This document shows, one piece after another, positions 1-11,500 of a stretch of 64,000 nucleotides of DNA (positions within the stretch are counted from its first letter, which is position 1; each line of letters opens with the position of its first letter). The stretch comes from Acorus gramineus. Taxonomy: Eukaryota > Streptophyta > Magnoliopsida > Acorales > Acoraceae. A program made the translations under genes and the position numbers. The stretch is from contig JAUJYN010000015.1 of NCBI GenBank assembly GCA_030737835.1, positions 3,341,685-3,405,684 on the forward strand, in the 5' to 3' direction. The notes under the pieces were generated by a model. That model saw only the letters and a program-made list of their open reading frames with translations. It made no database searches and was not told where the DNA came from.

Positions 1-2106
1 ATGCGTGCGAGCCCGTATGCATGCTTGTCCAAGTATTGGGTATTTCTAATGATTTCTATGTGTAAATTGTGTTGTTACTCACCAAATTCGATGCCCCTAC
101 CTTGCAGATCTCATCGGATGGGATGCGCGAGGTCCCGGGTTGTAAGGTGAGTGGTTCGATTCCAATCCCCCCCCCCCCCTCTCTAGGGATGCGCTCGACC
201 CGCATAGACGCGCGTCGCGCATCGATGGGGCCCCCCTAGCTATAGTATGAAAAACTATGGAACGCATGTTATAATATGATGAAACCATGCCATATTAGAC
301 CTTGTATGCTAGGGATATGCATCCATATACCATGTATAGAGGCCCATACATGCCTAGACACCATGTCCCTTGATTTGAAAGCCCCGACCTACGCATGTTT
401 CCCATTTTGTTTAAATTTATTTAAATCAAATGTGATTATATTGTTGTAAGCATGCCTTAGAGAATATTATAACCTTGTTGTTATAATATATGTTTCCCCG
501 CATCTTAGTTATGCGCCCTGGAGGAATTCTTGAGAATTCATGACATTAGTAGTGTTAGAAATCGTTGTCGACGGATCCAACAGGATCGTACGCGCGTGAG
601 TAGGCTGTCTTCTCCTTTTGGTTGGATCCGATGTAGGAACTCCCCGGCGTTGGCTGACCTGACAGAGGGCTCCCGTCCGTAGGTACCTCCGATGTGTCGG
701 ACAGTACTGATAGCGGGAGTGGACTAGGTGGAGGCTACGAGGGTGGGAAAGGGCTACCGGGTGGACCAGGGGTGGAGAGCGGTCTAGTCTGTCCCAAAAG
801 ACCCATGACACCCCTAAAGGGCGAGCGTGGGGTGGATCGGCGATGTTACGACCCTCTAACTTGTGTAGTTACTCCCGTATAGGGACTATGACTACTTTAA
901 GGTTAATATGAGTGTGTTGATTGTTGTTATGCCTGTGTTTGATATCTCGATAAGCGAGTATCGAGAGTGGTTGTTTTCCATTGGGTTTCGCTTTGCGAAC
1001 ATGGGATCGTTCTCCCCTTCGTTGGATCCGATGTAGGAACTTCTCGGGTTTAGCTATCCTGACAGAGGGCTCCCATCCGTAGGTACCACCGATGCATTCG
1101 GAAGAGTACTGATCGTGGGAGTATACCAGGTAGAGGCTACCCGGGGAAAGGGCTACTGGCGGACCAAGGGTGTAGAGCGGTGAGTTGAGGAGATCGGGTT
1201 GTAGATACTACCCGGGAGAGGGTTAACGAATGATGTTACGGGCGTGGGAATCGTTCTCTCTTCCATAAGTCCCAAGAGTCTCCCTCCAGGAGTGAGGGTA
1301 AGGATGAGGTGAAGATTATCGCCGCGTGACCCATTCGTTGTTCGACCGTTCCCATAGTTGGTGGGTCCGGTCTTGAATCGATGTTCAAGGACATCGTTGG
1401 GCGATTATCTAGATGTAGATGATCCAGTAGTGTTGAGTAGACCAGTAAATCCGGGTCTCTTCGACCGACGGTATGGTCTCTAGACCAGTAAATCCGGGTC
1501 TCTTCGACCGACGGTATGGTCTCTCCCCATAAGTCCCAAAAGACTCCCTCCGGGAGTGAGGGTGGGGGTGAGGTTGGTCGCGCCGCCGCGTGACCTAGTT
1601 ATCCATGGGTTTCTACCCATGTTTTCCTTGAAAGGAAATTGATTATGTATTGAACTGTAGAATGGTGATTGGTTTCCAGCCACTCACTGAGCTTGTAGCT
1701 CACCCCTCGCATACTGTTTCTTTTCAGGGGCAGTGTTGGGCGTGGAGCTGGAGCTTCCTGTGGCGTGGTCTTATGGGCGTGGAGCGTTCTGCCAGCGGGT
1801 GGCGTGTGCGAGGCTGTCAGCATTCCTAGAGTCATTTTATGCTTTGTAAATCGTGCATGTGGCACAGGTTGTATTTTCTTTGGTCTAGACTTGGCTTTCA
1901 CAGGACATTGATTGTGTATTCGGGTCTGTAATAATGTTTTTGATTTACAGACATTGTTATATATTATGCTTCCGCTTTTCAGTCAGTTATCATTATCTTG
2001 CTTTGCCGCCTTGTGTATTGTTGTTGGTGTCCTTATTGACCTCAGGTATTGATAGCTGATATTTATTATTGCCACGTCTCGGGGACGGCCGCCCTGGGGC
2101 GTGACA
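1..2106 (+). mobile_element. 3' part of a long Ty3/gypsy-type LTR (copy 0), truncated by window start
   Basis: The segment ends in GGGGCGTGACA at 2106 and shares its order of motifs with four other copies in the window: an acceptor-like CTTGCAG ending at 107, a GTGAGTGG donor-like site near 147, the 'CGCATCTTAGTTATGCGCCCTGG' type block near 500, GGGTGAGGG-rich repeats, a 'gagct..agctcaccc' block near 1690 and the terminal GGACGGCCGCC block. That layout (internal gctcaccc box, TTTCAG, TTCCGC, terminal TGACA) matches Del/Tekay-like chromovirus LTRs in general. Its sequence is closest to the 3' half of the minus-strand copy at 41237-47127. The 5' end lies before the window, so no target duplication can be checked. 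It carries no protein gene. Confidence 0.75.
1438..1523 (+). repeat. Perfect 43-bp tandem duplication inside LTR copy 0
   Basis: The unit 1438-1480 (starts TAGACCAGTAAATCC, ends ATGGTCTC) is repeated without visible change at 1481-1523. This indicates a recent local slippage or unequal exchange within the LTR. A larger, diverged duplication lies upstream: the segment around 611-785 resembles 1010-1182 (both contain GTTGGATCCGATGTAGGAAC). Confidence 0.85.
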
Positions 2107-2810
2107 AATATCTTCCTTCGGGACAACATTTTAGAATTGTCCCAGTCTGGCATATGTCTTTACTTTCTAGGTCCCTCTGGCTTTCTTCTTTTTACCACTT
2201 CTTTATTTGGGTGGAGAGTACAGCCCGTTGGGCGTATACCCGTATTTTCAGTGGAGAGTACAATCCGTTTGCTTGGATGTGTACTAGTATAGCCTTTTGT
2301 TCAGCATATACTGTGCGTAAAGGCGTTCATGCCTGCTAAAGTAGAGAGTTTAACCCGTTGTCTGGGTGTTGTTTTGATCTTTGGCCTCTCATTGCCTTTT
2401 GTTTTGTTTTGTTTTGAGGGGGGGGGGGGGGGGGCTTTTCTGTTTTTCACCCCTGTTCTTTTCTGCTTCCCCTCTAGAAGTGTTTATACAGTGCCAGAGC
2501 CAGTTTTGGGACATATGCCAGGTCCGGGGTAATTCCTCATTTTGTCTTTGGGTTGATACGAGTGGGGGCGAAAATAAGGGGAGATGCTTTGGGTTTATAA
2601 AATTGTCCCAGTCTACAGGGTAGGCAATTTCTCCTTTTATCAGATAAGCTTGTTCCTAAATCATACTGGTGTGATGAAGGTGGCATGAGTGGTGGATATA
2701 TGAGTTCAAATAAAATACAAGTTATCTTTGAGAGTCTTACAATTCTATCATCAGGTTTAAACACTTGAAATCATAGGAAGGAAGAAAAATATTTCTCAAG
2801 TATCGAGAGT
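2107..2810. other. Intergenic retroelement debris with a G17 tract; no gene seen
   Basis: No convincing coding sequence. The stretch contains a run of 17 G at 2418-2434 and two similar phrases (GTGGAGAGTACA near 2211 and 2250). It lies just beyond the 3' end of the gypsy pol remnant on the minus strand, so it may be that element's 3' untranslated region or LTR, but no LTR end is recognised. Confidence 0.4.
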
Positions 2811-2812
2811 TT

Positions 2813-3047
2813 CTATGCATGGAATTTCCTTAGATAAAGTGCATTCCACAAACCTGAGACTTCGACTCCTTCGGCGTCCACCAAGCGGTAGGCATTCCTC
2901 GAACAAGCATGGGTGATCACATAGGGTCCCTCCCATGTGGGTTGTAGCTTGCCTTTGGGGTGGGGCTGCCTTGATGGCATGATTTGCTTAAGTACAAGCT
3001 CCCCAATTTTAAATTTTCTCTCTATTACTTTCTTTTCAAATGTCCTC
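2813..3047 (-). pseudogene. C-terminal end of a Ty3/gypsy integrase (pol remnant)
   Basis: Reading the minus strand from about 3047 to a stop at 2813 gives a continuous frame with motifs such as KIGELVLKQIMPS, GKLQPTWEGPYVI and AYRLVDAEG. This is the typical integrase C-terminal region of plant Ty3/gypsy polyproteins, where 'GKLxPxWEGPYxV' is conserved. Only about 78 codons remain. Upstream the frame runs into a minisatellite, so reverse transcriptase, RNase H and the integrase core are missing. It is a broken fragment. Confidence 0.75.
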
Positions 3048-3106
3048 GGCTCTTAATTTCTTTTTCTTTTTTTGTTTTGGTTTGGTTTGTGGTTTTTTTG
3101 TTTTAG

Positions 3107-3625
3107 GAAAGCATGCAAACAAATATGTGCATGATTCAGAAAGCATGAAAGCTGATAAACAAATCTTTGTTGTTTTGTTTTGTTTTATGAAAGCAGGTAA
3201 ACAAGTATGTATAAGAGTTAGGGGATGAAAGTTGATAAACAAATCTTTTTGGGTTTTTTGTTGTTTTAGGAAAGCATGTAAACATGTATAAGAGTTAGGG
3301 GATGAAAGCTGGTATACAAATCTTTTTTGGTTTTTTTGTTGTTTTAGGAAAGCATGTAAACAAGTATGTATAAGAGTTAGGGGATGAAAGCTGATTAGCA
3401 TTTTTTTTTTTTTTGGATTTTTTGTTGTTTTAGGAAAGCAAATAAACAAATATGTACAGGAGTGAGGAATGAAAGCTGATTAGCATTTGTTTTTGGAGTT
3501 TTTGTTGTTTTAGGAAAGCATGTGAACAAGTATGTACATGAGTGAGGAATGAAAGCTGATTAGCATTTTTTTTGGATATTTTGTTGTTTTAGGAAAGCAG
3601 GTAAACAAGTATGTACAAGAACTAA
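3107..3625 (+). repeat. Minisatellite, about six ~80-bp units
   Basis: Units begin AGGAAAGCA(T/G)GTAAACAAG, continue GTATGTA..AGAG(T)..GATGAAAGCTGAT and end in a T-rich stretch with TTGTTGTTTTAG. Unit length varies because of T-run length. Each unit ends in a pyrimidine-rich TTTTAG|G, which resembles a plus-strand splice acceptor; this may be coincidence. The array directly abuts the gypsy pol fragment. ORFs across it are repeat artefacts. Confidence 0.85.
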
Positions 3626-3636
3626 AGTGCGAAGGC

Positions 3637-3891
3637 TTACTTGGGTGGATCAGTCCCAGGCTTGTGGATTTGAACCACTTCTTCAAGTCGGCTAGCCTTT
3701 GTGGGCCGACTGATCTCTGGTGGAGGTTCTGCAGGTTCAACTCCTTCTTCTTCCCTTGTTCTCTTGGGTTTTCGCCCTTGACCGAGCATATCTTTGGGCG
3801 AGTAATTCTTCATCTTGTACGAGTACATCTCCCACTTGATGTGCATGGCGCAGATGGTCCACTTGATGTACATCTCCCACTTGATGTGCAT
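3637..3891 (-). pseudogene. Short ORF remnant of unknown origin, possibly retroelement
   Basis: A minus-strand frame of 84 codons. Its first part contains three near-identical copies of 'HIKWEMY', reflecting a small tandem DNA repeat at 3830-3895. Its second part is acidic and proline-rich (REEEGVEPAEPPPEISRP). It ends at a GTAAG donor-like site near 3637. The position upstream of the gypsy pol piece suggests a gag/pro region, but I recognise no domain. Confidence 0.3.
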
Positions 3892-3929
3892 GGCTCTTAG
3901 ATATTTCTAAGTGTTGGACTTAGGGATTT

Positions 3930-4770
3930 CGGTTTTGATTTCTGAGAGAGTTTTCTATTGAATGTCCAAATGTGGTTGTTTCCAATATTACTTGAAGTAA
4001 ATTTCCTTTCTTTGGACGGTCAAAATTAGAGTATCTACAAGGACGGGCGAATAGTGTTGCCCGACCAAAGATGGACACACCATATTGACCAGCTAGGTCA
4101 AGACGGACCACCAGATAGGTCAGGTGATCAATTCCCAGACTGACCAGGGATGGACATTCAATATTGGCTAATCAAGACGAGTCAGCCGAGTACTGAATGT
4201 CTGACCTGGAGTATGAGTCGACCAAATCATAACACCCGAGCTGAAGTGCAGGTCGGCCATACACCCACCTCTGAAAAGATAACGGTTAGCCTAGGGCATA
4301 TTCACTGACACAAGAAAAGGGCCAGATGTCAGAAAATCGGTTGCAAAATGGCAATCCCAAGGTGACACACGTCCACGGATCCAAGAGCCATGTGAAAATT
4401 TCATCTCTTGATAAACACACTCCATAGAGCTAAGCTCAGCACGCCCCTTCTCGAATATAAAAGGGGGACATCTCCTTCCCCTGAAGGTATGCAAGCACTC
4501 TCTCTCTTTCTTAGGAGCACTCAAGAATTCTAAGTTCTTCTTCTTCTCATGGAGAGGTTACTGACTTGAGCATCGAAGAGGCGTTAGCCGACACCACACT
4601 GATGTGAGTTTCAGGTGCTCGAAGGCCGAAGGAGGGTGACGACAAGCATAAGTGGCTTGCCATGGATCGTCGTGAAGAGGAGTTAGCATCAACATTGTCT
4701 CGAACCTACAACCAAAGCCTGGATCAGCGAAGATCCGGCCCAGGAGGGGAGGACCCGATTTCACCCCCCA
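3930..4770 (+). mobile_element. LTR-like remnant of a Ty3/gypsy-type element
   Basis: The region has the layout of a plant gypsy LTR on the plus strand: several GACCAG(A/C)TAGGTC-like phrases (4080-4150), a TATA box (AATATAAAAGGGGG near 4455), a CT-rich leader, then 'ACTGACTTGAGCATCG' at 4559, a phrase common in the R/U5 part of Tat-like plant LTRs. I see no clean TG...CA ends or target duplication, so limits are approximate. No gene in it. Confidence 0.45.
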
Positions 4771-4984
4771 CAGATATTTTAGTCATTCCATATTTAATTT
4801 GAATTTTTGGATATTTTGAATAATTATCCGTATCCGAATTTGGATTTTCAGATCAGATACAGATATTTACTTTCAATATCCGTCGGATATCGCATACGGA
4901 TATTTTTTCGAATATCTAATTTGGATACAATACGCATATGAATCTATCTGATCCATATCCATCCGATTAGCAGGCTTACCCGTA
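4771..4984. repeat. ATCCG-rich repeat fragment, same family as the 62 kb MITE
   Basis: Repeated ATCCGTATCCGAAT-type phrases end in CCGATTAGCAGGCTTA at 4984. The reverse complement of this end (TAAGCCTGCTAATCGG) resembles the terminal inverted repeat of the complete element at 62165-62653. The other end is not found, so this is a truncated copy joined to the LTR-like remnant. Confidence 0.55.
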
Positions 4985-5596
4985 GTTAGCCTTACGACCG
5001 TGCTGGGTAGACTACTTTCGCATATTTACCCTCAATCCCACAAAATACACCGAGCTTAAATAAACATCAAGACTCGATACCAAGATCTACCATTAACACA
5101 GATATGCCATGACCATTGTGCTATTATAGTCACTGGTGGATAAGATAAAGAGATTGAGCAAACTGGAAATTTTATTGCTCAACAAACCATGAATACAAGC
5201 CATAAGAGTCCCCAAAATTTCAATCTCAAAATATATTTCTAAAATCTTCAATGTCTTTTGCTACACAAAGGGCCTTATTTATAGGTCTTCAGGCCAAACC
5301 TGAAGGGGTTAATCCATGCGAAAAACAGAGCAATCTGACTGATCTGTTAAATAGCACAAAAATAACAAAAAGAAAAATAGTTCTAGGCCAACCATCATAA
5401 AATATTGTAACAAATTTGTTATTCCATAGATAAAACTATAATTACAAAGAGAAAACCAAAAAAAACATGTTTTGGTTGGCAACAGAATTAGATCAGGACC
5501 AAAATAAACCAACTCATTTAAATCAAAGAACTAATTATCATAAATACAACAATAGGTCTCTTTCTGGTCTACAAAGGTAAACCATGGTGCTACTCT
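4985..5596 (-). other. 3' flank / probable 3' UTR of the DUF707 gene
   Basis: No other gene is seen. The stretch downstream (minus strand) of the stop codon at 5597 is AT-rich. TTTATT on the plus strand near 5276 reads as AATAAA on the gene's strand and could serve as a polyadenylation signal, which would give a 3' UTR of roughly 300 bases. Confidence 0.4.
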
Positions 5597-8500
5597 CTAA
5601 CCAGCAGTTGAATTGGGTGGTGTAGTTCCCCTTTCAGCATAATATTTCTTCTCTGCATCAGCCAGTCGAGTTTTAAACATTTCCCATTCCTTTCTACATC
5701 GATCTCTCACCTGATTTTAGAAAGAAAAAAAGAGCAGTTAATAAATTTAGAACACATAATCTATTAATTAAAGAGATTGTTACGTAACCCTTATATGCAG
5801 CCTCACATGCAGTGGAATTTTGCTGATGAGATACATGTTTCTTAGATAAACCATGTAATTTTTTAATTTTTTTTGTTTTGAGGTTATATAAGTTACTGGA
5901 GTGTATCCTTCATTTTAAGGTACACAGTTTTATTTTTTTTGTTTTATTTTTTTCGTTTTGGGATTACGTATTTCACTGGAGTGCACGTGGAAATGTCCCT
6001 AACATTATAATGTTCTAAAAAGCGGTAGGCCCAGCTAGACAGTCAGTTGTTGCCTAGGACTAATTAACTAAGTGGTATTAAGCGGAAATTAATCCATCAT
6101 TTTTAATAATAATAATAATTAATAGTATAAAATAAATAAAATAAAATAGGAAAGAACTGGAAAAATATTTAGACTATGAGATCAAACTCCGCTTAATCCC
6201 CGTTTAATCCCCACTTATTCTGAGGGCTGCTTAATCCCCTAGGCGATGCGAGTTAGGCCCGTTTTTGCCTAGGCACCTGCTTAATCCCACATTTTAGAAC
6301 ACTACATTATTCTTTAATGAAACGGCGCAAGATGTTAAGAACGCATGGTATTTTCAAAGTATGAAAGGGAAAACTATAGATTTGATGATGCAAAAGACAT
6401 ACCCCTTCCCATGGTGCTTTCCCATTTTCGGCCTTGCCCTGTGAAAAACGACGACGAAGAGAGATGTTCAAAATCTTGCATCAACTGTTTTTATTGTGAA
6501 GGAGTTAGTTTCAAGCTCACCTGACTCCCTAGTGAAGGAACAACTTGATGGACAATCCATTGAGAATCCACAACTCCTATCTTTTCGTGAGCAGGCTATT
6601 CATCCAACCAAAAAAAACAAAAACCAGATTGGCTGATGAAGTTTTAGAAAGAAAATATTAAAAAAGGTTGTTTGCACATATAACCCTGAAAAAAACAAAT
6701 TTGTCAAAATACCACTCTTGAAACCTTATGCCACCAATACGCCTCAAAGGGTAAAGCTGTGCACCAATGCCCCCTTTGAGATATTTTAAATTTAAATTTG
6801 GCAAGAATAAGCCCCTCAAAAGGGCATACACACACGTTAAACCCTTTCGTGAAGCATGCTAGAGTAAGGTTTTAAGGGAGGAATTTTGACGAAATGAGAT
6901 TTTTTTTAGTGTTAATTATGCAAATAACCTTAAAAAGAAAGTGTCAGGAAAAAATAAGAAATAAGTGTTCCACCTACCTCCACGCATTTTCTAAGGGCAA
7001 AATCAAGACCCCACCCATGAACCAAATCATTCTAGCATAATGAGAAACAGAAGTAGGACATTAATAACAAGAAGGATGAGCGTAGGGAAAAAAATAAAAA
7101 TAAATGGTGATTACCTGAATCATATGCCATACACAGCGCCATGCATCCCGAGAGAATACCGGTGCCATAATTTCAACAAATCTGTAGATTGAACACCAGG
7201 AAAGATACATAGAGAGGTCCAAAAAGAGTTTTAGGATGTGAATAAAATAACTATATATCTCTTACGCAGCACACGGCGGCAAATGTGGATCACTGCACCA
7301 ACCTGGTTTCTCCTCTGTCTCCCTTGTGAAAATTAAAAACATAAAATAAAAAAATATCTCAGTCTCTTGGTAAGCAAAATAACTGAGATATAATCCATTT
7401 GGATGACAACAATAATGCAACCAAATAATATGTCAATGCAAAATTGAAAAAAAAAAATTAGATGTGAAAGCTCACTTGTGCACTTCACGGTCACCTCTCC
7501 TCTTAGTCATCTGCCAGGTTAACCCTTTGTTTGGTTCTAAACCAGGCTGTGAAATCTCCAAACCATGTTTCTTCACCAGTTTGATATACCTGTAACAAAG
7601 GCAAAACTAAGTTCCAGTTTTGCAAGGTAAAAAATTCTTCAATACTATGGGCAATAAGATTAATGATTACTTTTCTGCATTGAAGTGCTCGACACCTAGG
7701 TCCTCATCCCAAATGAATATGTATTCATATGGAGACACGATATCGGGGTGCAAATACCGCTTCGCGTACCACCTTGTACCAGAAATGAGCAGTGTTTCAA
7801 GCATCCTTGAAATCTATGCTAATAATCACTCATCAAAAAGAAAAATAAGGGATGAATATTGTCCTCACCACTTCGTTTGTTTCTTCGCACTCACATGAAT
7901 AGCTCGTTTTGACCACTCAAACTCATCCCATTCAGTAGTGCGGCCATCATAATGAAATAGCATGATGGTAAAGTTTTCTGAAAACTGAAGTTTTGAAGGC
8001 TTAGCCCGAAAACACATCAGCCAATCCAAAAATGAATTATATTTTACAAATGATGTGGTTACCAACCTTCTTAACCGCTGCATCAATATTACTTTTCTGG
8101 TCATATCCAACCGTAAATGTTACAAGGTATTTCTGCTTCATAGGGAGGTCCTACACAAATAAAACTATTAATACGGAAGTAGTCCCAAGGTTAGAAAGAA
8201 TAGAGTCATGAGCACTACTAACATCCTATTAAGGAAGGCCGTTCAAAAATCAATTTAACCAAAAAGGAACCTTTAAAATTTTCAATTTAGCACCTATAAG
8301 TAAATATTTTTTAAGTGCTCACAAGAATATTAGCATATCACATAGGATAAATTATAGTACATGCGTTTACATACTTCTTCCCTGCAAGTTTGCCAAATAA
8401 TACATAAACTAGTTGTAGAACTTCATAGAATGAAAACCTGAAAAGATCAACAGCCATTTTGTCATTCCGAAAGCAAATGAAGTCCTACCAGCATCTAATG

Positions 8501-11500
8501 TCACATGGATTACCACATACAGGTAAGTATTATTATTATTATATATAAGCAAGTGCCAAGCCATAAAATGCTCTATTTGCGTTGTCAATGTCAAAGGTAT
8601 GGAAAGGATCAAGTATGCCAATCCTTTATATTTTGATATTAGGACGTAAAATGGCAAGGATCTCATTTTAAAAAGAAACATATGGCAAAGAGAAGGCCTT
8701 GTTTCAAATCCCACCAATTGCAGTATGTGTGTGTCCAGCATGGGACAACTATCACCCAAAAAAGAAAAAAGGAAAAGATCCCATAAGTTTATGTCAACTT
8801 GAAATTCCAAAAGGTAAAATGCAATGCAAGTTGTAAAAAGTTATATAATTCTATTTAACATATACAACAAGCTTTGGGGTAATCTATTAAATATAAAATA
8901 AACTAAAATATTTATAATGGACTAACATCAAAATCTTGTTTATTCATTATCATTCTAATTTACCAATAGTTCAATCCCAATGGAAATAAAAGAAGAGGGT
9001 AAGAATACATACTATTTTCCTATGTTGACATTCTACTTAAGCATTATTATTTTATTTTTAGTGTAGTCATTTTTAGGAATGATTGAATGTGTTAAAAGGA
9101 TCATATCCTTAACATGTCATGTAATACAACCAAACAAAGAAACTCAGACTGTAACAGATTGGATGAACCAAATACTATTCATGGCCTAAATAGATTTCTT
9201 GACCAAGATAAACAATATCAACAGCCAAAGCGTGGTGTTAATCAAAGAGCTGGCAGTCAACGACATTGGAACACAGATAGCTTTATATGTAGGGGTGCAA
9301 CTTGTGCAGGTTGAACCCAACCCGACCCGATTTTGGGGTGGGTTCAAGTTGGGATTTTTGGTCATCAGGTTCACCCCGACCCGAACCCGACTCAACTCGA
9401 ACCCAATTCGGGTTGGGTTCGGGTTGGAGGGTTAGATTGCTCAGGTACAACCCGAACCCGAATTGATTAGTGAGAGGACTTAGGTTCGAGTCTTGCCGCC
9501 TGCTCATAGAGGAAGATTTGACCAATAAAAAAAATGCTCCTCAATCATGCACCCTCTATGAAAGTACATGCACTTACAACATACCAAACAAATCTAAGCC
9601 ACTGATTTCATGAGATTAAATCTAGGCCATCAATTTAATAGGTAACCCTAGAAACTACATAACATTCACAAACATTTTTTCTCTTCACCTCTGCAGTCAT
9701 CCCCTAATTTTCCACTTGCACCACACAACAATAGGGATTGAGAAAAGAAATCAGGAGATCCAGCAGCCATCATCTTTGAATCACTTCACAAGCTCCTCGT
9801 GGCGGAGGTCCAACCGTTGAGTACGCATGATCGAAGTGGAAGATTAGGGGAAGAAGAATATGCAGTCACGTATTCTAGATTTAGATGGATATTGAACATA
9901 TAAAAGGGTTGAGAACTTAACTGCTGCTTATGATGGTTAGAGGCATTTGGGGTTCTTAATTAGATTTCTTTTGTTATTTATGAATGGACTTTTTCTAGTT
10001 TCATATGGTTGGGGTTGGGTTTGGGTTGAGGGTCAGGTTGGGTTCGGGTTCGGGTTGGGCGTTTCAAAGTGCGGGTTGGGTTTGGACAACCCTCTAACCC
10101 AATCCAACCTGCCCGAGTTGCATCCCTATTTAAATGTAATTATATATGTAATTCTTTGTTGACTCATTTCTGACAAAGACTATCTCATATACATGTGGAC
10201 GACCAAAAAGGCACACCAAATCAACCCAGCATTACGGTTTATCCAATTATTAGTTGTTGGTTTTATGAACTTTCACCAGAAATTCCCAGTGGAGATTATT
10301 TGCATGTTAAATCATTATTTTCCAAATCCATCCTTATGAAGTTCATCAGACTTTTTATTTCCTGCAATGACAACAAGATTGATGCAGATGAAAGGAGGTT
10401 TTCGTCTGACTACCCTACATAGCATGGCCCCCGATGCATAAGCGAATAAGCTTGAATTGTCAAATTGGCATCAGACTAAAATTGCAGGAAATGTATCTCC
10501 TGGAACACCAAGTAAACTCAGGACACCATGTTCTAAAACTCCATAAATAATATATTCTTTAAGAAAAATTTCTAAAAATAACAGTTCATGATTCCTGTCA
10601 ACATTCTATAGATCAAAGAACTTTCTGATATGGTTTGGTTTAATTCATTCATTTATTGTTTTTTACATGAATGATTCATTGTACAACCATATGATTTTGT
10701 ATTATGAGCTTTGCATGAATTTTTATTTTCAACATCGCACAGATAAAAAAAGGTATTTAGACATCCAAAAGCACAAAATTTTAGGAACAGACAAAAGCAT
10801 ATAGCATTTTCCTTAATTCAGATGACAGTCCAGCAGAATACACACCTCACTGGGCTCACCCCACAATTTACGGGGGTAGAAATCAGATTCTGAAACAACA
10901 ATTCCCGGTGGCAGTCTCTCTGCTCCTCTTGGATTCGTCGGGACATAGATCTGTGCCATTGGAAAAGCTCATGCAAATGCAAAAAATACATCACACTATC
11001 CTACTGATCATCTCACATCAGCATAGATACCCACCATCAATACTCAATGCTATCAGCAGAAAAAGAGAATTCAATGCAAGGACCTCATCCAGAAAAAGTG
11101 AAAAATATGTGCATGGATGCATAGGGATGCAAAATTACAATCACAGTTCGTTGTTTTGACACAGTTTAAATGTGTTTTCTTGATGTCTATGTTACAGGCA
11201 TGGTTCAACCATAGTAGAAAATATAAACATTCTCAGTCATATGGTACATGGGAAGTTTTGTATTACTATCATGCACATCCAAAATGCTACTTTTAACAAA
11301 CATGAAAACACAAGCCATCCACAAATAATGAGTCAGTCATATCGATCTGTGGAAAATACAGTGGTGCATCATCCATGTGCTACAGTAAACAAAGGATCAA
11401 AAGGCAACAAGACTATTTTATATTCTCATAATACCAAATATTTAACATGATATGTAAATTTTTTAGTTCTTACAGATGGCTATGGCATGCCCTGTGCAAT

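Noticed and set aside
3107-3625. Regular repeats as a CRISPR array
   Set aside because: Units are tandem with no unique spacers, and the surroundings are a plant nuclear genome.
8409-8810. 133-codon minus-strand ORF inside a DUF707 intron
   Set aside because: It is hydrophobic, AT-driven, matches no family, and sits in an intron fully defined by the flanking exons.
9290-10128. CCCGAACCCG arrays as interstitial telomeric repeats
   Set aside because: Plant telomere repeats are TTTAGGG. These units are different, run in both orientations and lie within defined terminal inverted repeats and a target duplication.
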